Source of the DNA: Candidatus Acidiferrales bacterium
GTDB taxonomy: Bacteria; Acidobacteriota; Terriglobia; Acidiferrales; UBA7541
Direction: 5' to 3'
Length of the DNA: 5,853 nt
Assembly (NCBI GenBank): GCA_030044295.1
Contig: JASHWB010000068.1
Location: forward strand, 1 to 5,853
Every line of letters starts with the position of its first letter. Within the stretch, counting starts at the first letter, position 1. The notes beneath the pieces were generated by a model, which saw nothing but the letters and a program-made list of their open reading frames with translations, was not told the origin of the DNA and made no database searches. The translations under genes were made by a program, and so were the position numbers. Positions 1 to 5,825 of the stretch are shown one piece after another.

Positions 1-99
1 TATCGAACGCGGATTCCTAGGTGCGGCCGCTATTGCGCGGCATCCAAGGCACATAGGCGCGAGGATCGCGAACGGAGCGCATCGTGCCGCTAAATCCAC

Positions 100-105
100 A
101 GGAGG
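100..105 (+). promoter_or_regulatory. Ribosome binding site of first small secreted protein
   Basis: AGGAGG lies 9 nt before the ATG at 115. This consensus Shine-Dalgarno fixes the start of the 99-aa reading frame and argues against the overlapping frames that open at 84 and 191. In the 114 bases of 5' flank I find no convincing -35/-10 pair and no upstream coding frame. Confidence 0.85.
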
Positions 106-114
106 ATAAGGGCG

Positions 115-414
115 ATGCGAAACGGAACACGTTCCTGGTACTCCAAATTCACTTTGGCGGCTGCGGGATTGACCGGATTCGTGATGCTGCTTGGCGCGCC
201 GCAACTCCGGGCCGACGATTGCCAGAAGCAAACGGAGAAAGCCGTGCACGACTGGCACAAAGCCGTCGAGCATGAGGGCACAAAGAGCGACGCCGCCAAG
301 TACGCGAAACATGAAATACGCAACGCTCAGCAGGCCTGCTGGGATAGGGAGCACCGTTGGTGGGATCCGGACCAGCATCAGTGGCACTACGATCACCACG
401 ACGACAACCACTAG
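115..414 (+). CDS. Small secreted two-cysteine, His/Trp-rich protein (paralog 1), function unknown
   Basis: This 99-aa exported protein has no function I can name. Residues 1-33 form a signal peptide: a basic start (R2, R6, K11), a hydrophobic core from about 13 to 28, and a likely cleavage after LRA at residue 33. The mature part is only about 66 residues. It contains two cysteines (C36, C75) that bracket a charged segment likely to be helical and could form one disulfide. After C75 come the conserved HRWWD (80-84) and QWH (89-91) motifs and a His/Asp-rich tail. The downstream neighbour at 489-809 is about 55% identical, which strongly supports this as a real gene. The tail could bind metal ions, but that is inference only. 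Similar small secreted proteins are, as far as I recall, typical of acidobacterial genomes. The two genes probably form one transcription unit with a 74-bp gap. Confidence 0.82.
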   Translation: MRNGTRSWYSKFTLAAAGLTGFVMLLGAPQLRADDCQKQTEKAVHDWHKAVEHEGTKSDAAKYAKHEIRNAQQACWDREHRWWDPDQHQWHYDHHDDNH

Positions 415-473
415 AGCCAGTCACAAACGCTCGATACTGCCGTCTCAAAGGCGATGGGGAACGACACAATCTC

Positions 474-480
474 AAGGAGG
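474..480 (+). promoter_or_regulatory. Ribosome binding site deciding the start of paralog 2
   Basis: AAGGAGG sits 8 nt upstream of the ATG at 489. The same frame is open back to an ATG at 357, but that start has no comparable site and would put 44 residues without similarity to paralog 1 before the signal peptide. The internal start at 489 is therefore the correct one. Confidence 0.88.
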
Positions 481-488
481 TTTCAACG

Positions 489-809
489 ATGCAAAAGCGA
501 CCAAATTCCTGGCACTCGAAACTCACGCTCGCAGGGGCGGGAATAGCTGCCTTCGCGATGCTGCTCGGTGCGCTGCAGCTCCGCGCCAACGAATGTCAGA
601 AACGGACCGAAAAAGCCGCCCATCATCTGCACGACGCGGTCGTCCATCATGGCGACCACAGCCCACAAGCCGACCGCGCTCGTCATGAGCTTAACGACGC
701 CAGGGAATACTGCTGGGATCACGGGCACCGATGGTGGGATTCCGACTCGCAGCAATGGCACTCCAACCACGGCTGGGATAACGGTCAATCCGACCACGAC
801 AGTCACTAG
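489..809 (+). CDS. Small secreted two-cysteine, His-rich protein (paralog 2), function unknown
   Basis: This 106-aa protein aligns without gaps to its upstream neighbour over 99 residues, with 54 identities by my hand count. The signal peptide (K3, R4, K11, then hydrophobic 13-28) likely cleaves after LRA at residue 33. Conserved positions include C36, C75, the ECQK/DCQK region with TEKA (40-43), CWD (75-77), HRWWD (80-84) and QWH (89-91). It is richer in histidine than paralog 1, with H45, H46, H48, H53, H54 and H57 in the middle segment, and has a seven-residue longer Gly/Asp/His tail. Conservation of both cysteines and the aromatic motif while surrounding residues drift suggests selection on a small disulfide-stabilised fold. 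A function in metal binding or stress in the envelope is possible but unproven. The gene ends 24 bp before a strong hairpin. Confidence 0.85.
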   Translation: MQKRPNSWHSKLTLAGAGIAAFAMLLGALQLRANECQKRTEKAAHHLHDAVVHHGDHSPQADRARHELNDAREYCWDHGHRWWDSDSQQWHSNHGWDNGQSDHDSH

Positions 810-833
810 TCGTGGCGCGTCGTGGTAGGCTGA

Positions 834-859
834 CACGGGCGCAACCCAACGCGCCCGTG
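834..859 (+). terminator. GC-rich hairpin after the small-gene pair, probable terminator without U-tract
   Basis: CACGGGCGC (834-842) and GCGCCCGTG (851-859) are perfect reverse complements, giving a 9-bp stem with an 8-nt loop (AACCCAAC). The stem starts 24 bp after the stop at 809. No T-run follows on either strand, so it is not a textbook intrinsic terminator. It may still terminate or protect the 3' end of the transcript. Confidence 0.55.
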
Positions 860-903
860 AACAGGTCACTAAGGCGCTATTCTAGCTGCGACGTCGGCAC
901 GGT

Positions 904-919
904 CGCCGCGGCCGCGGCG
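904..919. other. Perfect 16-bp GC palindrome in a convergent spacer
   Basis: CGCCGCGGCCGCGGCG reads the same on both strands. It lies between the converging small-gene pair and the LiaF-like gene, 49 bp beyond the latter's stop. It could act as a 3' stem for the minus-strand transcript, or be simple GC-rich symmetry. No T-run adjoins it. Confidence 0.3.
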
Positions 920-968
920 TCTATGCTCTCGGACTAATCGCCTCTCGCGCTGCTATGAGCGTCCGGAA

Positions 969-1973
969 TCAATCGCCGTCGAACAAATCAATTTCGCCGA
1001 CGCCCCCGTGTACCGTCATCTCGATATTCTGCGCCGATTTGCCGTACGCGGAGTTAACGTACGCGTCGCCCTGCCGAATTAAGCCGTCGCCATTCACCGC
1101 GCCGATTCCTCCGGACGCGAACACACGCACTCCCTCGTCCTTCGGCAAATGAATCCGCGCCTGTCCCGCACCGCCTTCGACGTCCGCCTGGAGATTGCCT
1201 GGCTTGATGCCGGTCAGATCGAGATCGAGCTGCCCTGCGCCCATGTGTATCGTGAGCTCGCTAAGGTTCAGCGCACTTGGACGCACCCACGCCTCTCCCG
1301 CGCCCATGTCCAGGCTCAGGTCGACCGGCTCCGCGCCGCCGAACTGCAATCGCCAATCGTTATAACTGTTCCCGAAATGCGCTGAGTTGCCGTTCTGCGT
1401 GATTTGCAGATCGCCCTGCCCGTCGGTCACGGTGTAGTTCACCTGCGGATCGCCCTGCCAACCGTCATAATGGAAATCGGCGCTGAGCAATTGGCTCGCG
1501 CCGCCGTCGAGCCGCAACTGCCCGGCCGGCATTTGCACGTGAACGCTCACCGACTTCGCGCCCTGTAAATTGACCGCCTTCGTGAGGTGCTGAGCGTTTC
1601 TGCTCGCGTCGCGTCCCCAGTCGCGGCCGAAGTCGCGGCCCCACTGTCCGTTGCCATTCCACCACCAGCTTCGCGAACCGTTCGCGTACGTCCCCCCATG
1701 CCACAAAGCGACCACGAACAGAACCAGCAGCAGGACCCAAGCCACCGACACTCCCGTTATCGCGCTGGCCTCCGGATGCTGCCGTTCCCAATAGCTGTCC
1801 CAAATCTTGCCGATGCCGACGAAAATCAGAATCAGCGGCCAGTAGTGCCAAATGATCCACCAGGGATCGGCGCCGGGCTTGAAATTCCAGGCCAGAAAAA
1901 TCAGCCCTAGCGCGATCAAAATTACCGGACCGGCAAGCGAATGCCGCCGCCGTGGAAAGCCGCCGTCTGCCAT
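969..1973 (-). CDS. LiaF-like membrane protein: N-terminal DUF5668-type helices plus C-terminal toastrack beta domain
   Basis: This 334-aa inner-membrane protein starts at the ATG at 1973, which has a strong ribosome site. A TTG at 2027 would add 18 unlikely residues. Three hydrophobic helices lie at about 13-31, 40-57 and 75-91. The first two (GPVILIALGLIFL... WPLILIFVGIG) have the LiaI/LiaF-type transmembrane pattern. A polar Trp/Gly/Asn linker follows (92-128), including the repeated GRDFGRDWGRD. Residues ~130-334 form a beta-solenoid-like domain with recurring turns MGAGEAWV (223), MGAGQLDL (244), GGAGQARI (267), GGIGAVN (288) and GGVGEIDL (323), as in LiaF/DUF4097 'toastrack' proteins. 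In Firmicutes LiaF represses the LiaRS envelope-stress system. No LiaR/LiaS-like or anti-sigma gene is next to this one, so only a general envelope-associated sensor or scaffold role can be inferred. It is transcribed divergently from the DUF1800 gene. Confidence 0.85.
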   Translation of the reverse strand: MADGGFPRRRHSLAGPVILIALGLIFLAWNFKPGADPWWIIWHYWPLILIFVGIGKIWDSYWERQHPEASAITGVSVAWVLLLVLFVVALWHGGTYANGSRSWWWNGNGQWGRDFGRDWGRDASRNAQHLTKAVNLQGAKSVSVHVQMPAGQLRLDGGASQLLSADFHYDGWQGDPQVNYTVTDGQGDLQITQNGNSAHFGNSYNDWRLQFGGAEPVDLSLDMGAGEAWVRPSALNLSELTIHMGAGQLDLDLTGIKPGNLQADVEGGAGQARIHLPKDEGVRVFASGGIGAVNGDGLIRQGDAYVNSAYGKSAQNIEMTVHGGVGEIDLFDGD

Positions 1974-2186
1974 ACTCACCTCTCTCGTATATCCGGATCC
2001 CAGCGCCGGATTTCCGCGCTCTCTCAACCGCAGGACAATTCGTGCTGGGGTGCGTCATCAGAAGATACGCGATTTGTCCCGGAAATGTTTCATTTGCCCT
2101 GGCAGCGTTGCGATGCTATTCAACACGTCGTGAACGTTGCAAGCGGCGCAACTTTTCGCCAGGGGCCGGGTTAATCTGGGATAGCC
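1974..2186. promoter_or_regulatory. Divergent intergenic region with weak candidate promoters
   Basis: This 213-bp spacer must hold the promoters of both the LiaF-like gene (leftward) and the DUF1800 gene (rightward). On the plus strand, TTGCCC (2094-2099) and TATTCA (2117-2122) are 17 bp apart, a weak sigma-70-like pair about 60 bp before the start at 2187. On the minus strand, TTGCAA (2142-2137) and TAGCAT (2118-2113) are 18 bp apart. The two candidates overlap. A short inverted repeat, AAATG-TTT-CATTT (2083-2095), touches the plus-strand -35 candidate and could be an operator. All of these are visual matches with partial consensus. Confidence 0.3.
1976..1983 (-). promoter_or_regulatory. 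Ribosome binding site deciding the start of the LiaF-like gene
   Basis: Read on the minus strand, AGAGGTGA precedes the ATG at 1973. It matches seven of eight bases of GGAGGTGA, the complement of the 16S rRNA tail, with five bases between AGG and ATG. This favours the ATG over the in-frame TTG at 2027. Confidence 0.75.
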
Positions 2187-4175
2187 ATGAAACCTGCCCA
2201 ACGAGCGCAGCCCTGCACAAAAACAGCTAGCTCCATGCGGATCGTTCAGCGAACTCGCCACAGAGCCGCGTTGGCCGCGCTCGCGTCCGCCGCCGTAGCG
2301 GGCTGCTTCTTCATCGCGGCGCGCGCGCTCGCCGCGCCAAATCCCAATTCCGTCCCGGTTCGCAACGCAGCGACATCATCACCGAAGCACATCCACCTCG
2401 ATAGGCACGTGATCGGCGAGCTGCCCATCACCGAGCTCACCGAAGACCAAGCCATCCTCCACGCGCTCAACACGATTGGCTACGGCCCCACGCCCGGCGA
2501 AGTGCAGCACGTCAAGCAGATTGGCCTCGAGACGTGGATCGACCAGCAGTTGAATCCCGAATCCATCGACGACTCGGCGCTCGACGCGCGGCTAGCGAAA
2601 TATTCCACGCTCGAAATGTCGTCGCAGCAACTGCTCCAGCAATTTCCCCGGCCCAAGCAGGCCGCCAAGCAAGCAGGCGAGACCGTCCAAGACTACAAGC
2701 AGCAACTGGCGCAGCAGCGCCGCGCCGCAATGGAATCGACGCCGCCGTCAATGAGTCAGTCGATGCCCCAGTCAACGGACGGCGCCGATAACGGCATGAG
2801 CCGCGCCGATCAGATGCTCGCACGCCTGCAGGGGCCGAACCGCATTGTTGCCGAACTCTCCATGGCCAAAATCGAGCGTGCCGTCTACAGCCAGCGCCAG
2901 CTCGAAGCGGTGATGGAGGATTTCTGGTTCAATCACTTCAACGTCTACGCGGCCAAGGGCCTCGACCGCTACTTCCTGACGGCCTACGTCCGCGACACGA
3001 TCCGGCCAAACACCATGGGCAAGTTTCAAGACCTGCTGACGGCCACCGCCCAGAGCCCAGCCATGCTTTTCTACCTCGATAACTGGCTAAGCGCCGATCC
3101 TGCCGCTTTCGCGCAGCGGCAGCAGCAAATCGCAGAGCGCCGCGCCAGGCTGCGCGCGATTTTTCCCGGATTCTTTCCGCAGATGCCGCAGGCATCTCAA
3201 CCGGGGGCAGAAAATGGTAGCCAGGCGCAAGCGTCGCAAGCCGCCGCGCGCCGCAAATTGCGCGATCTGGCCGTCAACGAAAACTACGGGCGCGAAGTAA
3301 TGGAGTTGCACACTGTCGGCGTCACTGCCGGCTACACCCAGCAGGACGTGATCGAAATGGCCAAGTGCCTCACCGGCTGGACCATCCAAACTCCGCGACG
3401 CGACCCCGGGTTTCTCTTTCGCCCCGCGTTCCACGCGGAAGGGCCGAAAACAGTGATGGGCCACACGATCGATGCCGGCGGAGAGCAGGACGGCTTCGCA
3501 GCTCTCGAAATGCTGGCCAACGACCCGCATACCGCGCGCCACATTTCGACCGAGCTCGCGCGCCATTTTGTTTCGGACGATCCGCCACCTGCGCTCGTCG
3601 ATCGCATGACGAAGGAATACGAGGCTAGCGGCGGCGACATTCGCAGCGTTCTCCGCGTGATGATTTATTCGCCGGAGTTTTGGTCGCGCAAAGCGTATCG
3701 AGCCAAGGTAAAAACGCCTTTCGAGTTGGTAGCCAGCACCGCGCGCGCGTTGAACGCCAATGTGGACGTCGCTCTGCCGCTCGTTCAGTGGACCGCGCGC
3801 ATGGGCGAGCCGCTGTTTCTCTGCCAGCCACCCAATGGGTATTCCGATAAAGCCGAAACCTGGGTCAACAGCGGCGCGCTGCTCAATCGGCTGAATTTTG
3901 CCCTGGCCATCGCGACAAATCACGCGCCAGGCACGCAAGTAGATTTGGCCGCCTTGCTTGGCGAAGATGCGGCGAGCAATCCGGACGCGGCTCTCGATAG
4001 CGCGCTGAACATATTTCTCGACGGGCAAGTGAGTTCGCAAACGCGCAAGACGCTCGCATCTCGGCTGCAAAACCCGCAGTTCATGCAGGCGAAGCTCGAT
4101 GCTCAATCGGATCGCGTGAGCGACGGCCTGATCGCCGGGCTGGTTTTAGGCAGCCCCGAGTTTCAGCACCGATGA
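2187..4175 (+). CDS. Secreted DUF1800 family protein
   Basis: This 662-aa protein is of the DUF1800 family, whose biochemical activity is not established. The family shows in the N-terminal HALNTIGYGPTPGEV (92-106) with GLETWIDQQLNPE (113-125), the DFWFNHFNVY segment (245-254), RDTIRPNTMGKFQDLL (269-284), SPAMLFYLDNW (290-300), the hallmark VNENYGREVMELHTVGV (363-379) and CLTGWTI (394-400). It also shows in FVSDDPPPALVDRM (461-474), KVKTPFELV (507-515), CQPPNGYSDKAETWVNSGALL (546-566) and the terminal GSPEFQ. A Gln/Ser/Met-rich low-complexity stretch (about 173-212) and a Gln/Ala-rich one (about 307-356) interrupt the domain. Export is clear: a basic stretch RTRHR (22-26) precedes a hydrophobic run ending ALAA (47-50). 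The start is uncertain. The ATG at 2187 has only a weak GGGA upstream, and the ATG at 2235 (M17) gives a more normal signal-peptide length but no clear ribosome site. The partner DUF1501 gene follows on the same strand. Confidence 0.92.
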   Translation: MKPAQRAQPCTKTASSMRIVQRTRHRAALAALASAAVAGCFFIAARALAAPNPNSVPVRNAATSSPKHIHLDRHVIGELPITELTEDQAILHALNTIGYGPTPGEVQHVKQIGLETWIDQQLNPESIDDSALDARLAKYSTLEMSSQQLLQQFPRPKQAAKQAGETVQDYKQQLAQQRRAAMESTPPSMSQSMPQSTDGADNGMSRADQMLARLQGPNRIVAELSMAKIERAVYSQRQLEAVMEDFWFNHFNVYAAKGLDRYFLTAYVRDTIRPNTMGKFQDLLTATAQSPAMLFYLDNWLSADPAAFAQRQQQIAERRARLRAIFPGFFPQMPQASQPGAENGSQAQASQAAARRKLRDLAVNENYGREVMELHTVGVTAGYTQQDVIEMAKCLTGWTIQTPRRDPGFLFRPAFHAEGPKTVMGHTIDAGGEQDGFAALEMLANDPHTARHISTELARHFVSDDPPPALVDRMTKEYEASGGDIRSVLRVMIYSPEFWSRKAYRAKVKTPFELVASTARALNANVDVALPLVQWTARMGEPLFLCQPPNGYSDKAETWVNSGALLNRLNFALAIATNHAPGTQVDLAALLGEDAASNPDAALDSALNIFLDGQVSSQTRKTLASRLQNPQFMQAKLDAQSDRVSDGLIAGLVLGSPEFQHR

Positions 4176-4267
4176 TTGCCGTAGGCTCCGCATTCAGCAA
4201 GCGGTTTGCCTGGTCGAAAGGTTTTGTAGTCTCGTAGGGGCGCTGTTTACTGCGCGCTAACGTGCAC

Positions 4268-4274
4268 GGGAGAG
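4268..4274 (+). promoter_or_regulatory. Moderate ribosome binding site of the DUF1501 gene
   Basis: GGGAGAG contains GGAG ending five bases before the ATG at 4278. It supports this start, which also places the twin-arginine motif at the very N-terminus. The 102-bp gap after the DUF1800 stop has no clear terminator hairpin, consistent with read-through from the upstream gene. Confidence 0.6.
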
Positions 4275-4277
4275 CCC

Positions 4278-5531
4278 ATGAACATTTCGCGGCGATATTT
4301 TCTGAAAAGCGGCGGCATTGCGATGGTCGGGATGGCCGCCATGCCCGCATTCCTGCAACGCGCCGTAGCTACTGCGGCCACGCCGGGCAAAAAGAAGATG
4401 GTCGTGCTTTTCCAGCGCGGCGCGGTGGACGGCCTCAACGTCGTCGTGCCATTCGCTGAGCCCGAATACTATCGCCTGCGCCCCACCATCGCCATTCCGC
4501 AGCCGACTGCCGCATCAGGCGCGCCAGACGCAGCCATCGATCTCGACGGCTTCTTCGGCTTGCATCCGAGCCTCCAGCCCTTGCAGCCGCTCTTTCACAG
4601 CGGCCAGCTTGCCGTCGTGCAAGCTGTCGGCTCGCCCGATCCCACGCGCTCCCATTTCGATGCCCAGGATTTCATGGAATCCGGCACTCCTGGCGTGAAG
4701 TCCACGGAAGATGGCTGGCTGAATCGCGCCATGCAGTCCATGCCGGAACCGGACGCAACGCCCTTTCGCTCCGTAGCCTTCGGGCCGTATCTGCCGCTCA
4801 CCTTGCAAGGCTCAGCGCCGGCCGTCGCCATTCCGGATCTAAAGCAATTCAAAATGTACGGCCCGCCGCAAACCACCGAGAGCGGCTTCGAAGCGATGTA
4901 CGCACAGGCCGTTGACGCCGAGCTGCGCGGAGTCGGCCACGAAACATTCGAAGCCGTCGACATGCTGAAGAAAATCGATCCGGATTCGTATCAGCCTGAA
5001 AACGGTGCAACGTATCCCGCGAGCCGTTTCGGACGCAGCCTGCAAGAAATTGCCGAACTCTTCAAAGCGGACGTGGGCCTTGAAGTCGCCTTCCTCGATA
5101 GCGGCGGCTGGGACCACCACGTTGCCGAAGGCGGCGCCGAAGGCCGGCTCGCCAATCTGCTGCGCGATTTGGGGCAGGGGATGGCCGCGTTCCATCAGGA
5201 CATGGGCGACAAAATGGACGACATTGTTTTCGTCAGCATGTCTGAATTCGGCCGCACCGCGCACGAAAACGGCAGCGGCGGCACGGATCACGGCCACGCC
5301 AACTGCATGTTCGTGATGGGCGGCGCCGTGAAGGGCGGTAAAGTGTACGCGCGCTGGCCCGGCATGAGCGAAGAGCAGCTGTACCAGAATCGCGATTTGG
5401 CGGTGACGACGGATTTTCGGAGCGTGCTAGGGGAAATCGTCACGAAGCATCTGGGCAACGATGGTTTAAGTTCGGTTTTCCCGGGATTCGAAAATGATCC
5501 GCGGAAATTCCTGAATATTTTGGAGAGCTGA
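4278..5531 (+). CDS. Tat-exported DUF1501 family protein (alkaline phosphatase/sulfatase-like fold)
   Basis: This 417-aa protein is of the DUF1501 family, grouped with alkaline phosphatase/sulfatase-like folds. Its substrate is unknown. The N-terminus carries a textbook twin-arginine signal, SRRYFLK (4-10), then a hydrophobic segment (12-25), with probable cleavage near ATA/ATAA (about 30-34). This implies folded export, often linked to a bound cofactor or metal. Family motifs in order are FQRGAVDGLN (45-54), DPTRSHFDAQDFMESGTPG (121-139), DGWLNR (145-150), SGGWDHH (275-281), SEFGRT (322-327) and GGTDHGHA (334-341). The His/Asp residues in HFD, WDHH and TDHGH are the likely metal ligands by analogy with the clan. 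The length fits a complete family member. It lies 102 bp downstream of the DUF1800 gene, the usual genomic partner, and the two are probably co-transcribed and act together in the envelope. I see no frameshift or loss of the visible motifs. Confidence 0.93.
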   Translation: MNISRRYFLKSGGIAMVGMAAMPAFLQRAVATAATPGKKKMVVLFQRGAVDGLNVVVPFAEPEYYRLRPTIAIPQPTAASGAPDAAIDLDGFFGLHPSLQPLQPLFHSGQLAVVQAVGSPDPTRSHFDAQDFMESGTPGVKSTEDGWLNRAMQSMPEPDATPFRSVAFGPYLPLTLQGSAPAVAIPDLKQFKMYGPPQTTESGFEAMYAQAVDAELRGVGHETFEAVDMLKKIDPDSYQPENGATYPASRFGRSLQEIAELFKADVGLEVAFLDSGGWDHHVAEGGAEGRLANLLRDLGQGMAAFHQDMGDKMDDIVFVSMSEFGRTAHENGSGGTDHGHANCMFVMGGAVKGGKVYARWPGMSEEQLYQNRDLAVTTDFRSVLGEIVTKHLGNDGLSSVFPGFENDPRKFLNILES

Positions 5532-5534
5532 TTC

Positions 5535-5825
5535 TTAACGCAGATGAAGGGGAGGGCCGTTAGATGCCCCTGCGTTATCGGCCGAATCTTTCCCAGACTG
5601 GATTCCCCATCGGTGACGAGCCCACGAGAGGAATCCGAAGATAACGCCCAAAAGAAGAGCACCTCCGAAGAACCAACGTGCCTCTGGCAATTCTGTCAAG
5701 CCCAGGAGAAGCAGACCGAACACAATAACCAGGCCAACTGGGTGCGCCGTCATAAGGTCAGCCGAATAAGTTGGCATGACTTCGGTTGGGTCGGGCTCGG
5801 TGCGGTTGTGGATGCTCTTGCGCAT
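5535..5825 (-). CDS. Small two-helix membrane protein, hypothetical
   Basis: This 96-aa reading frame is not one I recognise. The ATG at 5825 is immediately preceded by an in-frame TTG (5828). Upstream sequence on this strand contains only weak AGGTG/GGTG matches to a ribosome site. Residues 1-28 are polar. Two hydrophobic segments follow (about 29-46 and 51-68), joined by a short TELPEAR turn, then RHR and a polar C-terminus. By the positive-inside rule both ends would face the cytoplasm, making a membrane hairpin. Clean hydrophobic segmentation, a filled gap between DUF1501 and the window end, and the absence of a better frame support coding. It is convergent with DUF1501, leaving three bases between stop codons. 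It could be a lineage-specific orphan; homologues would settle it. Confidence 0.6.
   Translation of the reverse strand: MRKSIHNRTEPDPTEVMPTYSADLMTAHPVGLVIVFGLLLLGLTELPEARWFFGGALLLGVIFGFLSWARHRWGIQSGKDSADNAGASNGPPLHLR
5536..5577. terminator. Inverted repeat at the convergent 3' junction, possible bidirectional terminator
   Basis: TAACGCAG (5536-5543) and CTGCGTTA (5570-5577) are perfect 8-bp reverse complements. Inside them GGGC (5554-5557) can pair with GCCC (5566-5569), stacking directly on the lower stem on its right-hand side and leaving a 10-nt bulge on the left. The structure overlaps the minus-strand gene's stop codon and last codons. It begins 5 bp after the DUF1501 stop. No T-run follows on either side, so the terminator role is inference from position. 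Confidence 0.4.

Larger units (their letters stand above)
100..809 (+). repeat. Diverged tandem gene duplication
   Basis: The two small genes are tandem copies in the same orientation. Each unit consists of a Shine-Dalgarno, a short spacer and a signal-peptide protein. Protein identity is about 55%. DNA similarity is visible mainly around the signal-peptide end (GATGCTGCT followed by an LRA-coding stretch) and the TGGTGGGAT of the WWD motif. The duplication is old, judging by the divergence. Confidence 0.75.

Noticed and set aside
13..30. AvrII-like CCTAGG followed by NotI-like GCGGCCGC near the window start, suggesting a cloning-vector edge.
   Set aside because: The surrounding bases match no vector I recognise, and such sites occur by chance in GC-rich DNA. 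Another GCGGCCGC lies inside the palindrome at 904-919.
149..589. A minus-strand open frame across both small secreted genes.
   Set aside because: It has low-complexity Arg/Ser/Ala composition. The plus-strand frames have ribosome sites, signal peptides and mutual similarity.
191..688. A plus-strand frame bridging the two small genes.
   Set aside because: It is a different phase from the two paralogs, is rich in Arg/Thr/Ser runs, and has no ribosome site at its start.
1465..2058. A 197-codon minus-strand frame overlapping the start of the LiaF-like gene.
   Set aside because: It is out of phase with the transmembrane-encoding frame, and its Arg/Gly/Ala composition is typical of a shadow frame.
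2060..2095. A possible extracytoplasmic-sigma promoter for the LiaF-like gene (GAAAC ... CGTATC/TCTGA on the minus strand).
   Set aside because: Spacing and bases fit neither a -35/-10 pair of the RpoE type nor another ECF consensus well enough to report.
2132..2152. A small hairpin GTTGC/GCAAC in the divergent spacer.
   Set aside because: It has only five base pairs with a seven-base loop, which is not distinguishable from chance.
3087..4106. A long open frame of 339 codons on the minus strand, antisense to the DUF1800 gene.
   Set aside because: Its translation is Arg/Ala-rich without domain structure, while the opposite strand has clear DUF1800 motifs throughout. Long antisense frames are expected in GC-rich coding DNA.
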